Positions 1 to 8,305 of a stretch of 64,000 bases of DNA are shown in pieces (the first letter of the stretch is position 1; each line of letters opens with the position of its first letter). Origin of the DNA: a virus; the IMG/VR virus record IMGVR_UViG_3300046524_000301, positions 1 through 64,000 of that record. One strand, 5' to 3'. The position numbers were made by a program, and so were the translations under genes. The notes below the pieces were generated by a model, which had not been told where the DNA came from, did no database searches, and saw nothing but the letters and a program-made list of their open reading frames with translations.

Positions 1-1
1 C

Positions 2-82
2 TCTGAAAGCCTTAGCCAGCATACGTTTGAGGCTGTCCAAGAGCGCAAAGTGAAATTGGACAAATTGGACACTCTAGTTTAA
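2..82 (+). CDS. C-terminal end of an unidentified plus-strand gene
   Basis: An open frame enters from the left edge and stops with TAA after 26 codons; its last residues are KVKLDKLDTLV. The composition (Glu/Lys/Gln-rich, helical) looks coding, but only the tail is present and no family can be named. If real, it converges on the minus-strand block whose terminator lies at 273-302. The remaining bases up to 272 show no gene. Confidence 0.35.
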   Translation, partial: SESLSQHTFEAVQERKVKLDKLDTLV

Positions 83-272
83 GTCTTTGATTTTAAATAA
101 GAAATTTTTCAATCGTCTGTCCAGTTTTTCTCAGGACTCTAGTTCTGTCTGAAAAACTACCACAAACTTCGGACTGGAATACCTCTTAGACTTCAATACA
201 GCCTCTCTGACGGGCTGGCTTGCCTGGTCGATACCAAACCTAGTCCTGTCTTCAAGAGAGGCTCCAAGCGGC

Positions 273-302
273 TAAAAAATAAGGGACCAGATTCGGCCCC
301 TT
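273..302 (-). terminator. Rho-independent terminator of the 308-1204 unit
   Basis: On the minus strand an 8-bp stem (AAGGGGCC with GGTCCCTT, one G-U pair, 6-nt loop) is followed by ATTTTTTAGC. It lies 6 bp after the stop codon of the 308-1204 gene. Confidence 0.8.
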
Positions 303-307
303 CAAGG

Positions 308-1204
308 TTACAGCGAAGGCATCAGTTCAGACAACTTGTAGGAACCGAAGTCGTGGCCGATCTTCACTTTCACCAATGCCCAGGTGAAAACGTAAGAAGG
401 ATCCCTCTGATACAGTTTTGCCTCATTGATTTCCCGTATAGCTACTGTATCAGCTACGCTATGTTGTAATGCATAGCCAATGATATCCGCTTCAGCAGCT
501 TTACCATCATCAAGCACGTACGCCATCCATTCCACGCCCTTATTAGCGTGGAGAGCAGAAATAGGCTTAGGGGCAAGAACATGGTGATGTTGACGCTCCT
601 CAAAATCATACTTCCGGGCATCCACCATACTTGAGTAGTGACTGCTTACCCTGGCTAGCAGAGAAGCGTGAAATTCCTCCGTCTTCTTGGTGCGAACGAA
701 GCGCTCAGGAAACGACTGAAGCAAAATGATCTCTTCGTCTTCCGGTGAACGACCGATCAACAGATGAACTACCTCCATCGTGTTATACGCATCGAGTTTC
801 GGAATGTCAATCGGATCTACAGCTACCGGCTCACGTTTAGTAACGACAAGCTTAGGGATTGCAAGGACATCTTCAACAGACTTCTTGGGCTGAAGCTCAG
901 GAACTTCCGGCTCTGCCGCTTGACGAAGTTCAGGCGAAAGCACCTCGCCATCGGTCATAGCTATTGAAGCTTCAACTTCTTCCTCTCCCGGAACCTTGAG
1001 TTCAACTTGTTTCTTAGACGACGAAGCCCGTTCAAGTCTAGGCACTTCAGGCTTATTCGAAACTAACGAAGGAACATCGTCTTCTTTCGGAGTAAGAGGG
1101 GGAACCTCAGAAACCTCAGCCTTTACCGGCTCCGGTGTATTGAATGCAACACGTTCTTCGTTAGGGGAAATGATGCGACGGGTAAAAGGCTGATTCAGTT
1201 TCAT
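308..1204 (-). CDS. Hypothetical protein with Pro/Glu-rich disordered N-terminus
   Basis: 298 aa. Residues about 20-135 are rich in Pro, Glu, Val and Lys with repeated PxLxxx and EVPxL patterns and look disordered. The C-terminal half (about 140-298) looks globular, with an HHH cluster near residue 205. No family recognised. It is the last gene before the terminator at 273-302 and lies 2 bp after the 1207-1569 gene, so the two probably share a transcript. Confidence 0.75.
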   Translation of the reverse strand: MKLNQPFTRRIISPNEERVAFNTPEPVKAEVSEVPPLTPKEDDVPSLVSNKPEVPRLERASSSKKQVELKVPGEEEVEASIAMTDGEVLSPELRQAAEPEVPELQPKKSVEDVLAIPKLVVTKREPVAVDPIDIPKLDAYNTMEVVHLLIGRSPEDEEIILLQSFPERFVRTKKTEEFHASLLARVSSHYSSMVDARKYDFEERQHHHVLAPKPISALHANKGVEWMAYVLDDGKAAEADIIGYALQHSVADTVAIREINEAKLYQRDPSYVFTWALVKVKIGHDFGSYKLSELMPSL

Positions 1205-1206
1205 GG

Positions 1207-1569
1207 TTACTCTTCTTCTATGAGTTCGTTAAGAATTGCGGGCTCTACGTACCAACGAACGATATTGGTCCAGTTTTTGGATCCGTCTTCGCCTTCGCTA
1301 GTACCAGTAAGGGTTACTTCAAAATACTCGGTAGTATCGTAGTCCTTGAACAGCAGCGAAAACTCTGTCTGATCGAGTCCAGCATCAAGCAAAGTCTGCA
1401 GGTAATCTTTGTAGATCAAACCTGTTGCTGCTGCAATACTATCGGCTACACCTCGGAGGATACGATTATGTTCTCCACAACCACCTCCTGTCGTTCCATC
1501 TACATTCTCGAAGCTTTCACTTGATTCGAGTTCTGCATAAATAAGTACAACTTCGTTAACTTCTTTCAT
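1207..1569 (-). CDS. Hypothetical acidic protein
   Basis: 120 aa when started at the ATG (MKEVNEVVLIY). The open frame extends ten codons further to a TTG, but that extension runs through the hairpin at 1584-1612, so the ATG is preferred, although no clear ribosome-binding site precedes it. The protein is acidic and ends in LIEEE. No family recognised. Promoter motif at 1622-1630. Confidence 0.65.
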   Translation of the reverse strand: MKEVNEVVLIYAELESSESFENVDGTTGGGCGEHNRILRGVADSIAAATGLIYKDYLQTLLDAGLDQTEFSLLFKDYDTTEYFEVTLTGTSEGEDGSKNWTNIVRWYVEPAILNELIEEE

Positions 1570-1583
1570 ACGTAAATACCGAT

Positions 1584-1612
1584 AAAAAAAGCCAGACAAA
1601 ATTGCCTGGCTT
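1584..1612 (-). terminator. Terminator-type hairpin between promoter and gene
   Basis: On the minus strand AAGCCAG pairs with CTGGCTT (7 bp, 10-nt loop) followed by TTTTTTT. It would end transcripts from the HU-like gene. It lies downstream of the promoter motif at 1622-1630, so it also forms the 5' end of the next transcript and could act as an attenuator. Confidence 0.75.
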
Positions 1613-1621
1613 TACATCACT

Positions 1622-1630
1622 CTTATACCA
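1622..1630 (-). promoter_or_regulatory. Extended -10 promoter TGGTATAAG
   Basis: Minus-strand TTGGTATAAG 53 bp before the ATG at 1569. There is no good -35. The same decamer recurs before most minus-strand units of the window (see findings). Confidence 0.65.
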
Positions 1631-1646
1631 ATAACTGGTACTTTCT

Positions 1647-1925
1647 TTAGGCGTTAACCAGCGCCTTGAGACCCTTCGACGAAGCGAGACGGATAGTCTT
1701 ACGTGCCGAGATTTGCAGAGCTTCACCCGTGCGAGGGTTACGGCCCGAGCGAGCAGAACGCTCACGAGTCTTCAGCTTACCGACGCCCGGAATAAGGGCT
1801 TCGCCAGCTGCTGTCAGGTCAGCTTGTACCGACTTGGCAAAGGAGTTGATAAAACCAGCTGCTGCCTTCTTGGTGATACCGAGATCGGCGCTGATCGAGT
1901 TGATGAGATGTGCTTTGGTTGTCAT
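1647..1925 (-). CDS. HU/IHF-family histone-like DNA-binding protein
   Basis: 92 aa, the usual length for the HU family. The N-terminal helices (MTTKAHLINSISADLGITK) are followed by PGVGKL and the arm signature RSGRNPRTGE near residues 58-67, which in HU inserts into the DNA minor groove. Expected role: a dimer that bends and compacts phage or host DNA. It is transcribed leftward after 1952-2200 and is followed by the hairpin at 1584-1612. Confidence 0.95.
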   Translation of the reverse strand: MTTKAHLINSISADLGITKKAAAGFINSFAKSVQADLTAAGEALIPGVGKLKTRERSARSGRNPRTGEALQISARKTIRLASSKGLKALVNA

Positions 1926-1951
1926 TTAGTTTCCAATATATTCTAAAGTGG

Positions 1952-2200
1952 TTAGGCTGAAGCTGCGTGAATCTTTACAGCCTTCGGCCTAAAAGTGTAA
2001 TTCATGGTAAGCAGATTCTTCGAATAAGCTTCCCGTACGGCGTAGAATTCATCATCCGCCCAAACGTAACCCAGGAGTGGTTTTTGACCCCAGGTATCCT
2101 TCCAATAGTCCGGGTAGATTGCCCACTTGAATTTACCAGAACCATAAAAACTACGATGCGGCTTGCGAAACGGACGTTCCGCGTTGTGTGTCTTAATCAT
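1952..2200 (-). CDS. Hypothetical aromatic-rich small protein
   Basis: 82 aa, basic and rich in Trp, Tyr, Phe and Pro (YPDYWKDTWG near residues 29-38). No family recognised. A consensus-like promoter lies at 2233-2261, just upstream, so it probably leads the transcript that includes the HU-like gene. Confidence 0.7.
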   Translation of the reverse strand: MIKTHNAERPFRKPHRSFYGSGKFKWAIYPDYWKDTWGQKPLLGYVWADDEFYAVREAYSKNLLTMNYTFRPKAVKIHAASA

Positions 2201-2232
2201 TTGAATTAGACAAAAGTTGTTTAGAAGACTCT

Positions 2233-2261
2233 ACTTTAATATCAGCAAAGCCTTCTGTCAA
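2233..2261 (-). promoter_or_regulatory. Sigma70-like promoter TTGACA-N17-TAAAGT
   Basis: On the minus strand, a perfect TTGACA -35 at 2256-2261 and TAAAGT at 2233-2238 are separated by 17 bp. It drives leftward towards the 1952-2200 gene and is one of the few minus-strand promoters here with a recognisable -35. Confidence 0.6.
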
Positions 2262-2277
2262 CAACTATTTCACATTT

Positions 2278-2382
2278 TTAAAACGGTTTCCTATCTTCAA
2301 ACCAATCCAGAACTTTAATCATGACAAAGAAAGCAATGACTCCGACAGAGACAATACCGATACATGCAAATGTGTCAATCAT
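2278..2382 (-). CDS. 34-aa single-span membrane protein
   Basis: A short gene whose ATG overlaps the stop of the primase-helicase (ATGATTGA), so translation is probably coupled; GGGA lies 9 nt upstream. The peptide starts MIDTFACIGIVSVGVIAFF, one hydrophobic span, and ends with charged WFEDRKPF. Function unknown. Confidence 0.6.
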   Translation of the reverse strand: MIDTFACIGIVSVGVIAFFVMIKVLDWFEDRKPF

Positions 2383-5350
2383 TATAGTTCCCAATGTTCT
2401 TAATTGCGTCCGGAGCCTTATCCATATCCAACGTCAATACGATTCTCCGAGCACCGTTCAATCCCATCTTCACCTTTCTATCGTCGGCGACAAAGTAAGG
2501 CTCTTCTCTGATCGCTGAGATAACTGCATTTTTCGAGAATGGAAACTTTCCACGACTATCATCAATCACAGCTTTATACACGGCTGGAAACCAGATATGT
2601 ACAAGATTGCTATCTGCCATAATGTGTTGATGCGTAATTTTCGGAAACTCTCCTGCCTGCATTGCTTCTACATGTTCGAAAAACTGCATGACCGTCGTGT
2701 CCGACTTCTGATTGCTTGCTTCTTCAGTCGATGCTTCGAACAGATACTTCTTGAAATCAAACTCCGGAAGATACTTCTCTGCAAGCCGTTGTGCGAACAC
2801 TCCGATTGCTGCCCAGTTCTTTGAGACTCGTTGAGAACATTTTGCTTCTCGAACAAGCTCTTTGTCGAGTTCACGAATCTCCTCTTTAAGCTTTTCACGA
2901 TCATCATCTGCTGCTTCCAGGATCCAGCGATAAGTCATTCCGCTAAACAGATGCCGATGGTCTTCAAGCCAACGATACGAGTCAGTCAATTCTCGATTAT
3001 TAACCGGAATACGAACCGGGATACAACGTTCTCTTGCTGCTGGATCATCAAACAAGTCTTCACCAACAAAGATAAAGCACGAACGGACTTCTTGAGTCTT
3101 AACCCCGAAACCGTCTTTCACACCCATAGTTCTCGGAGCCCGATCGAAATAACTACGGAACAAACTCAGATATTCACCAGTCTCTTTATCCGCTCGGATC
3201 TCGTCAATGAAAACTGGAAGCGAAGAATAGTATTCGACCTTACGACCCCAACCGACGGCTGATCGAAGCTGCGAAACCGAGGTGTATCCACAATCACGCA
3301 TATCATAAAAGTCTTGAACCCACTTTGCGATCGAAGTCTTACCTTTACCTTTGGTCCCCCATAGAAACAAGAATGGGAAACTCTTGTTCAAGGAGAAGAT
3401 TGTATTTGAATAGATACACGCATACATCCACCCGAGAATCGTCAAAGCTTGACCTGGACTATTCAGATTCTTACTGAGATTGGCAACAATACCCTTCATC
3501 AGTTCATCTGCGTCATCTCTTGAAACATCTGGGTCAATAAAAGGGATGTCGACTTTCCCGGTGTTGTCCCCATTTGTACTAGGCTGATTCGAGGCAACGT
3601 TAAGGGACTCTGGTCTGATACCAACCGTTTTTCCCGCCAACCAAAAGACTCCGTCTTTATCAGGATCGATGACGGCACCTGTGTCGGAGATGAACTTGTT
3701 CCGAAAAATCCAGCCTCGCATGCCTTCATGTCGACCAACAGTTCTTGTAACACGGACTTGGGTCTCCGCAGACTGAGAGTAAACGAGGTCCCATACGCCT
3801 GACATATCACGTTCGTTCCCTTTGAAATCTGCATCCACTGCTCGTGCAAGGAGCGTTCTAAAGGGTTTAAGGGAAACTTTCGTTTCGGAATCGATGAGCA
3901 TTGGATTTGACTTTTGCCCATCTTCTCGAATAATGACAACTTCACGATGACGATCTCCATCTTCTGTAATGTAGATGTTCTTCAGGACAATTACAAAGTC
4001 ACTGATCTTGTTGTACTGAGGTTCACCATCCTTGAACGTTACCCGCCAATACGCACCTTTCTTCTGTACGACGGAATTTTGAGAGAGGTCTTTTCCCGGC
4101 GGTAAGATTTCAATATCGACATCTTGTTCAGAATCACCTGAATCTCTTCCAGAAACCTCTGATCCTCGATTTCCTGAATCTGCTTCACCGTCTGCAGTTC
4201 GCATTCTCTCAAGAGCTTCGTCCACATCGAATGGTACTTTCGTAGTCCCGGACTCGATAGAAACGTTCTGTGAGTCTGCCGCTTTACATGCCGCAACAAT
4301 TTCATCTACGTTTGCTCCTTCATGAATAAGCTTGTCAATATCATCATCTTCAACGCCAGGCACAACCTGAGTCAGGTTCTTGAAGAACTTACGGATCTTC
4401 TCAAGTTTCTCACGATACTTGCCGCCTGCTTTATCGTTATCGAAGAATGTGACGATATGTTTATCAGACAGGTTTTCACGAAGCCAATCTGCTTGACTGC
4501 CTGAGATTTGACCGATGGTCGCCAGTACTGCAGTTTTACCAACATCAAGCAGACTCAGTCTATCGTTTTCACCTTCTACGATATAAACCGTGTCGCTCTT
4601 GTTGACGGTATCCTGACCCCAGAACTCATGTCCATTCATCGAATACTTGTTAGGAAGCTGATACGCAAGCTTCTTCAAAGGATCTTTAAATGTAAAGTGG
4701 GATACCTTACCTTTCACATAGTGAGGGTAGATAAACACTCTGGACGGGAGAAAATCTCGGCCAGTCTTTTGACTTCTCAATCCGGACGCATCCAGGATTT
4801 CTTCATCGAAACCCAATGCTTCAAGATACGCTACAACACCGCCATCCGACCAACCTACGCATTCACTCTTCAAGACTTCTTCACTATGACCCCGAACAGT
4901 CTTCTGATACTCCAACGGGGTAAGCTTAGCCAACTCCATGTACGGCTTGTTACACTCTTCCCAGAAACAGGTCTGGTAATAGTTTGCCGCCAACTGAAAA
5001 ATCTCCGCTACCGGATTGTACCCAGACGGGAGTTTGATATCGTGCTCTTTCGCAAGTTTTAGACATGCGTCACGAGCATTCAACTCTTCATTCTTCGACT
5101 TTGCAAATTCAATCGTCCAACCGATCACATCTCCATGAGCTTCACAGGAGAAGCAATGGTAGCCTGCTTTTTCTGGCTCGTCTTCTTTATAGAAGAGCTT
5201 CAGGCATCCCTTGTGACCACAAAAGAAACAACCTACTTCTTCATCTTCTTCAAATTTGTATGTATCCGTACCACATTCCACAATGGCCTGTTGAGTATCA
5301 TTTGCTATTTGCTCAAGCAGGTTAACGCTACTTTTAATTATTTCAAACAT
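2375..5350 (-). CDS. Bifunctional DNA primase-helicase
   Basis: 991 aa. A CHC2-type zinc ribbon lies at the N-terminus (C41-x2-C44 and C66-x2-C69). A TOPRIM domain follows in the middle, with VEGENDRLSL and the FFDNDKAGG metal-binding stretch. The C-terminal third is a P-loop ATPase with Walker A GTKGKGKT and an acidic VFIDEIRAD motif. This is the layout of phage primase-helicases that synthesise primers and unwind DNA at the fork. A promoter motif lies at 5454-5462, and the 34-aa membrane protein overlaps its end. Confidence 0.9.
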   Translation of the reverse strand: MFEIIKSSVNLLEQIANDTQQAIVECGTDTYKFEEDEEVGCFFCGHKGCLKLFYKEDEPEKAGYHCFSCEAHGDVIGWTIEFAKSKNEELNARDACLKLAKEHDIKLPSGYNPVAEIFQLAANYYQTCFWEECNKPYMELAKLTPLEYQKTVRGHSEEVLKSECVGWSDGGVVAYLEALGFDEEILDASGLRSQKTGRDFLPSRVFIYPHYVKGKVSHFTFKDPLKKLAYQLPNKYSMNGHEFWGQDTVNKSDTVYIVEGENDRLSLLDVGKTAVLATIGQISGSQADWLRENLSDKHIVTFFDNDKAGGKYREKLEKIRKFFKNLTQVVPGVEDDDIDKLIHEGANVDEIVAACKAADSQNVSIESGTTKVPFDVDEALERMRTADGEADSGNRGSEVSGRDSGDSEQDVDIEILPPGKDLSQNSVVQKKGAYWRVTFKDGEPQYNKISDFVIVLKNIYITEDGDRHREVVIIREDGQKSNPMLIDSETKVSLKPFRTLLARAVDADFKGNERDMSGVWDLVYSQSAETQVRVTRTVGRHEGMRGWIFRNKFISDTGAVIDPDKDGVFWLAGKTVGIRPESLNVASNQPSTNGDNTGKVDIPFIDPDVSRDDADELMKGIVANLSKNLNSPGQALTILGWMYACIYSNTIFSLNKSFPFLFLWGTKGKGKTSIAKWVQDFYDMRDCGYTSVSQLRSAVGWGRKVEYYSSLPVFIDEIRADKETGEYLSLFRSYFDRAPRTMGVKDGFGVKTQEVRSCFIFVGEDLFDDPAARERCIPVRIPVNNRELTDSYRWLEDHRHLFSGMTYRWILEAADDDREKLKEEIRELDKELVREAKCSQRVSKNWAAIGVFAQRLAEKYLPEFDFKKYLFEASTEEASNQKSDTTVMQFFEHVEAMQAGEFPKITHQHIMADSNLVHIWFPAVYKAVIDDSRGKFPFSKNAVISAIREEPYFVADDRKVKMGLNGARRIVLTLDMDKAPDAIKNIGNYND

Positions 5351-5397
5351 CTTTCACCGTCGCTTTAATCAAGTCAACTAGGATACCACACTTCCAA

Positions 5398-5424
5398 ATA
5401 AAAAAAGCGAACCTAAGTCCGCTT
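5398..5424 (-). terminator. Terminator-type hairpin upstream of primase-helicase
   Basis: On the minus strand AAGCGGAC pairs with GTTCGCTT (8 bp, one G-U, TTAG loop) followed by TTTTTTTAT. As at 1584-1612, it lies between a promoter motif (5454-5462) and the next gene, so it either ends upstream read-through or attenuates the primase transcript. Confidence 0.75.
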
Positions 5425-5453
5425 CTTTGATCATAGCTCTGTAAGCCGTTGAT

Positions 5454-5462
5454 CTTATACCA
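5454..5462 (-). promoter_or_regulatory. Extended -10 promoter overlapping a stop codon
   Basis: Minus-strand GTGGTATAAG. Its TAA is the stop codon of the nuclease gene 5455-6435. It drives leftward to the primase-helicase. Confidence 0.6.
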
Positions 5463-6435
5463 CTTTTTCGATTTTAAAGAACTTCTTGGTGCCAGCTTCC
5501 AGATCCTTCAGGTTACCGTCAGCTTTCTTGGCCTTGCACCAAGGTGCGAATTCACAGTACTTGCAGTGATTTCCAACACGATGTTCAAACAGTCCATCTG
5601 TCTTGGTTGACTCGATAGCTCCTTCGACGTTGAACTCAATCATGTTCTTCATCTTACCTTCGATGTCTTCCTGCGTCGTGAACTCATCCAGGACGATCTC
5701 ACCCTCACGGATAAATCCGACTCCAGAAGTAGCTCCACGAATGGGCTTCAGACCGAAGTTGATCAAAGGCTTGTAGCTATCCAGCTGTTGCTTGTAGTTA
5801 CGAATGCCAGCTGCTGCAGGAGGACCATATTTCCAGTCAATGATCATCGCATCGCCGTTTTCCAGGATCACGACAAAGTCAACTACCCCGCGCATCCATA
5901 CGTCAGATGCAAAGAACTTCGTGGGTTTCCAGTCTCGGGTAACGCCAAGTCGAAGTTCTGTATAAATCTTCTTAACCTTGTGACGCTTCTTGAATGCGTC
6001 GATTCTGTCTTTGAATTGCGTGATGTTAAACTCAACACCTTCAATCCGTTCAGTCCACAGTTCTTCCGTGAGCTTCGAAGGGACAAACTCCGTTTTGGCC
6101 ATAGCGTAAGCACTTGCTACCGTATGACCTGCAAAAATCAACTCCAGAACTTTGTGTGCTGCTGAACCCACGTCAGCTAGCGTAGTATCCTGATTCGCGG
6201 AAAGCTCTGCTGGGAGCTTAACTTTAAGAATGTACTTCAAATAAAACTGCAAGGGACACTTCTCCAAAACCTTTAGCTTACTATGGCTCCAAGGTCCAAG
6301 CGAGATATCGTCGAGTTTTACTTCTTCTAATGCATTGCTTTGAGCATACAAACTTTCGAGGAAATCCTTAGAGATCGTCTTTAGCTTGTCATTGTCTTCT
6401 CCAACGCTTTGTACGTTGTCAACTTCTGTAGTCAT
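5455..6435 (-). CDS. PD-(D/E)XK nuclease, RecB/Cas4-like with Fe-S cysteines
   Basis: 326 aa. Features in order: SHSKLKVLEKCPLQFYLKY, the first cluster cysteine and a typical RecB-nuclease start; SAAHKVLE, the active-site His region; RGVVDFVV then MIIDWKYG, the catalytic D...DxK core; and near the C-terminus HCKYCEFAPWC, three more cysteines. Four cysteines flanking the nuclease core match the iron-sulfur cluster layout of AddB/Cas4-type exonucleases. Probable role: DNA end processing during replication or recombination. It overlaps nothing upstream and lies directly after 6436-6996. Confidence 0.85.
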   Translation of the reverse strand: MTTEVDNVQSVGEDNDKLKTISKDFLESLYAQSNALEEVKLDDISLGPWSHSKLKVLEKCPLQFYLKYILKVKLPAELSANQDTTLADVGSAAHKVLELIFAGHTVASAYAMAKTEFVPSKLTEELWTERIEGVEFNITQFKDRIDAFKKRHKVKKIYTELRLGVTRDWKPTKFFASDVWMRGVVDFVVILENGDAMIIDWKYGPPAAAGIRNYKQQLDSYKPLINFGLKPIRGATSGVGFIREGEIVLDEFTTQEDIEGKMKNMIEFNVEGAIESTKTDGLFEHRVGNHCKYCEFAPWCKAKKADGNLKDLEAGTKKFFKIEKVV

Positions 6436-6996
6436 TTAGTGAAATTCCGTGCTTGTGAATGGTGACCAGAACGAGTCCGGACTACCAGGCGAAGCACTTT
6501 TCTCTTCTACGGGCAATTCATCATCTTCTGGTGCAGCTGTTTGCGAAACTTTTGGTTTGCTGTTAGCGTAAGCATACACGTATTTCTCGATAATGTCACG
6601 TCTGTCTTTATTAAAGAACTCTTCCTGACCTTCAAATTGCTTCTTTAGCCAGTTAAAGTAGTAGTACCTATGTTCCTTATCCGGAATGGAAGTAAACGCA
6701 ATAGCATTGCGGTACAACCGGATAATCTTCGATCTTGCAAAGGGCTTACCAGATACTTTTCCAGATTCACTAACTAATTGACAACTGTTAGAGACTAAAA
6801 AAGAGTCCGAGAGTTCACCGATGCAAATGCCGAAAATAGCACCGCCACTCAATAGGTGGAAGCATCTATCACGGACTTCATTCTCGCCAAGCTCTGTGTT
6901 TATGGACAGCTGAATACAGGTCTTCATGTACTCAGGTACAGTTTTGAGTTCTTCTTCGTTCTCTTCTACTGGAACGTTATTTTCAATTTCTTGCAC
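6436..6996 (-). CDS. Hypothetical protein of the replication block
   Basis: 186 aa with acidic N-terminus (VPVEENEEELKTVPEY) and a Ser/Pro-rich C-terminal tail. The centre looks globular. No known motif seen. Its stop abuts the nuclease start, so it is co-transcribed with it; a terminator lies just upstream at 7011-7036. Confidence 0.7.
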   Translation of the reverse strand: MQEIENNVPVEENEEELKTVPEYMKTCIQLSINTELGENEVRDRCFHLLSGGAIFGICIGELSDSFLVSNSCQLVSESGKVSGKPFARSKIIRLYRNAIAFTSIPDKEHRYYYFNWLKKQFEGQEEFFNKDRRDIIEKYVYAYANSKPKVSQTAAPEDDELPVEEKSASPGSPDSFWSPFTSTEFH

Positions 6997-7010
6997 GACG
7001 AATTACCTTG

Positions 7011-7036
7011 AAAAAAGGCCCCGCGAACGGAGCCTT
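7011..7036 (-). terminator. Rho-independent terminator after 7050-7907
   Basis: On the minus strand AAGGCTCC pairs with GGGGCCTT (8 bp, one G-U, 6-nt loop), followed by TTTTTT. Confidence 0.85.
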
Positions 7037-7049
7037 ATCTTACACTTTC

Positions 7050-7907
7050 TTAAACCGAGTACTTGCTCGCCAGACCATCATCTCCGCCAGCATCAGCGGT
7101 TTCAGCAGGACCTTCGATCATCACAACCGAATCTGCGCTGTCATTCGTCAGAGCCGGGGTCGTACCTTGCTCACGACGGACTTGAATGATCTCGTAGAAC
7201 TTCTCAAGCGATTCTTTACGATCGTCACGAACGACTTCGAAGAGTTCCTTCAGGAAATCAACGAGTTCAGCAGCAACGTTCTTTTCTGCGCCAGTTGCAG
7301 GTTCAACGACATACTGTTCAACGTTCTTGTACTTTGCGTTCGTCTTCGAACTCAAATTATAGATACGACGATACGGAGCAACGCCTGCCTTCTTTAGGAA
7401 GCCTTCCAGTTCCGTGCCGATAGCGTAGTTCGTCTTCGAGAAGTTGACGACTACGATTTCCTTAAAGTCAGCAGTGATTGCGAGAGCCTGCTTAACCTTT
7501 CCGCATTCCGACTTGCGGGCTTCTTCATCGAACTTACCGTGCGGGCACTTGTTACAATCCAGGCCGATAAAGCCAACCTTTGCATCAGGGCTCGAACAGA
7601 GCATCTTTGCTTCGTCCTTATCCGGACTCCAATATTGACGAGTGTTATAGATCGTCAGGATAATCAGCGGAAGCGGTTGGTCAACCTTTTCTTCGCCAAT
7701 CATGAAGTCACCTGCGCCTACACCCTTCGGAAGCTTGCTACGATCCGACGTCGCTTGAAGCAGACGAAGCATAGGAGCACGCCAACGAATCGGTTCGTCA
7801 CCGATGCCTTCAACAACTGATTCCATACGCTCCAGGAGGTCTAGAGCATTTTGCTTATGCGATTCAGGGAGCTTTGCTGCCAGTTCTTTCAGTGAATCGA
7901 GATTCAT
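7050..7907 (-). CDS. Hypothetical protein with a cysteine motif, possibly nucleic-acid binding
   Basis: 285 aa. A central C-x2-C followed by a downstream Cys (LDCNKCPHGKFDEEARKSEC) looks metal-binding, with another Cys about 14 residues before. The C-terminal tail is acidic and disordered, as in many ssDNA-binding proteins. No family is certain; its place in the replication operon makes an ssDNA-binding or annealing role a reasonable guess only. Ribosome site AGGTG before the ATG; terminator at 7011-7036. Confidence 0.7.
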   Translation of the reverse strand: MNLDSLKELAAKLPESHKQNALDLLERMESVVEGIGDEPIRWRAPMLRLLQATSDRSKLPKGVGAGDFMIGEEKVDQPLPLIILTIYNTRQYWSPDKDEAKMLCSSPDAKVGFIGLDCNKCPHGKFDEEARKSECGKVKQALAITADFKEIVVVNFSKTNYAIGTELEGFLKKAGVAPYRRIYNLSSKTNAKYKNVEQYVVEPATGAEKNVAAELVDFLKELFEVVRDDRKESLEKFYEIIQVRREQGTTPALTNDSADSVVMIEGPAETADAGGDDGLASKYSV

Positions 7908-7910
7908 TAC

Positions 7911-8078
7911 TTATACACCTTTAGTTTTAATCGTTACGTATTGCTTCGTTGCAATTACATCTTTGAGGTCACTAAAAGATAGACCCCATGTTTCTTGAAC
8001 TCTTGATGAGACTTGACCTCTATTATACTCTTCGAGATCCTCATCGGTCAACACAACTTTACTTTGCTTTTCAAGCAT
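7911..8078 (-). CDS. 55-aa hypothetical protein
   Basis: Fills the gap between 7907 and the promoter at 8095-8103. Begins MLEKQSKVVLTDEDLEEYN and ends IKTKGV; acidic first half. Its stop is 3 bp from the next ATG. No family recognised. Confidence 0.55.
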   Translation of the reverse strand: MLEKQSKVVLTDEDLEEYNRGQVSSRVQETWGLSFSDLKDVIATKQYVTIKTKGV

Positions 8079-8094
8079 TTATATGCTCACTACT

Positions 8095-8103
8095 GTTATA
8101 CCA
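8095..8103 (-). promoter_or_regulatory. Extended -10 promoter TGGTATAAC
   Basis: Minus-strand TTTTTTGGTATAAC, 17 bp before the start of the 55-aa gene at 8078. It has a C at the last position, unlike most members of this promoter family. Confidence 0.6.
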
Positions 8104-8119
8104 AAAAATCTGGAATTGT

Positions 8120-8305
8120 TTACTCGGTCTTAATTTGCACAACAAGCTGATTGGATTTCATGTATCCACCCCGCTTATCGAAGTCACCAAACATTGCCGT
8201 GCGAATTGCATCAAGCACATCGAGTTCCGAATCTGTACTACTCGTAAACGAAAGAGCAATCATCTTCTGCTCTTCGTTCGTTTCCATTTCCACCTTAACC
8301 GCCAT
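8120..8305 (-). CDS. Small hypothetical protein
   Basis: 61 aa, MAVKVEMETNEEQKMIALSF. Alternating hydrophobic residues in both halves suggest a small beta-rich fold. Its start overlaps the end of the guanylate kinase-like gene by 11 bp, so translation is probably coupled. Function unknown. Confidence 0.65.
   Translation of the reverse strand: MAVKVEMETNEEQKMIALSFTSSTDSELDVLDAIRTAMFGDFDKRGGYMKSNQLVVQIKTE

Noticed and set aside
1570-1599. TTG-initiated extension of the 1207-1569 gene
   Set aside because: The extension is the right arm of a terminator-type hairpin followed by a T-run.
2321-2518. Plus-strand frame over the primase-helicase 3' end
   Set aside because: Antisense shadow; the minus-strand 34-aa frame with overlapping ATG/stop explains the region better.
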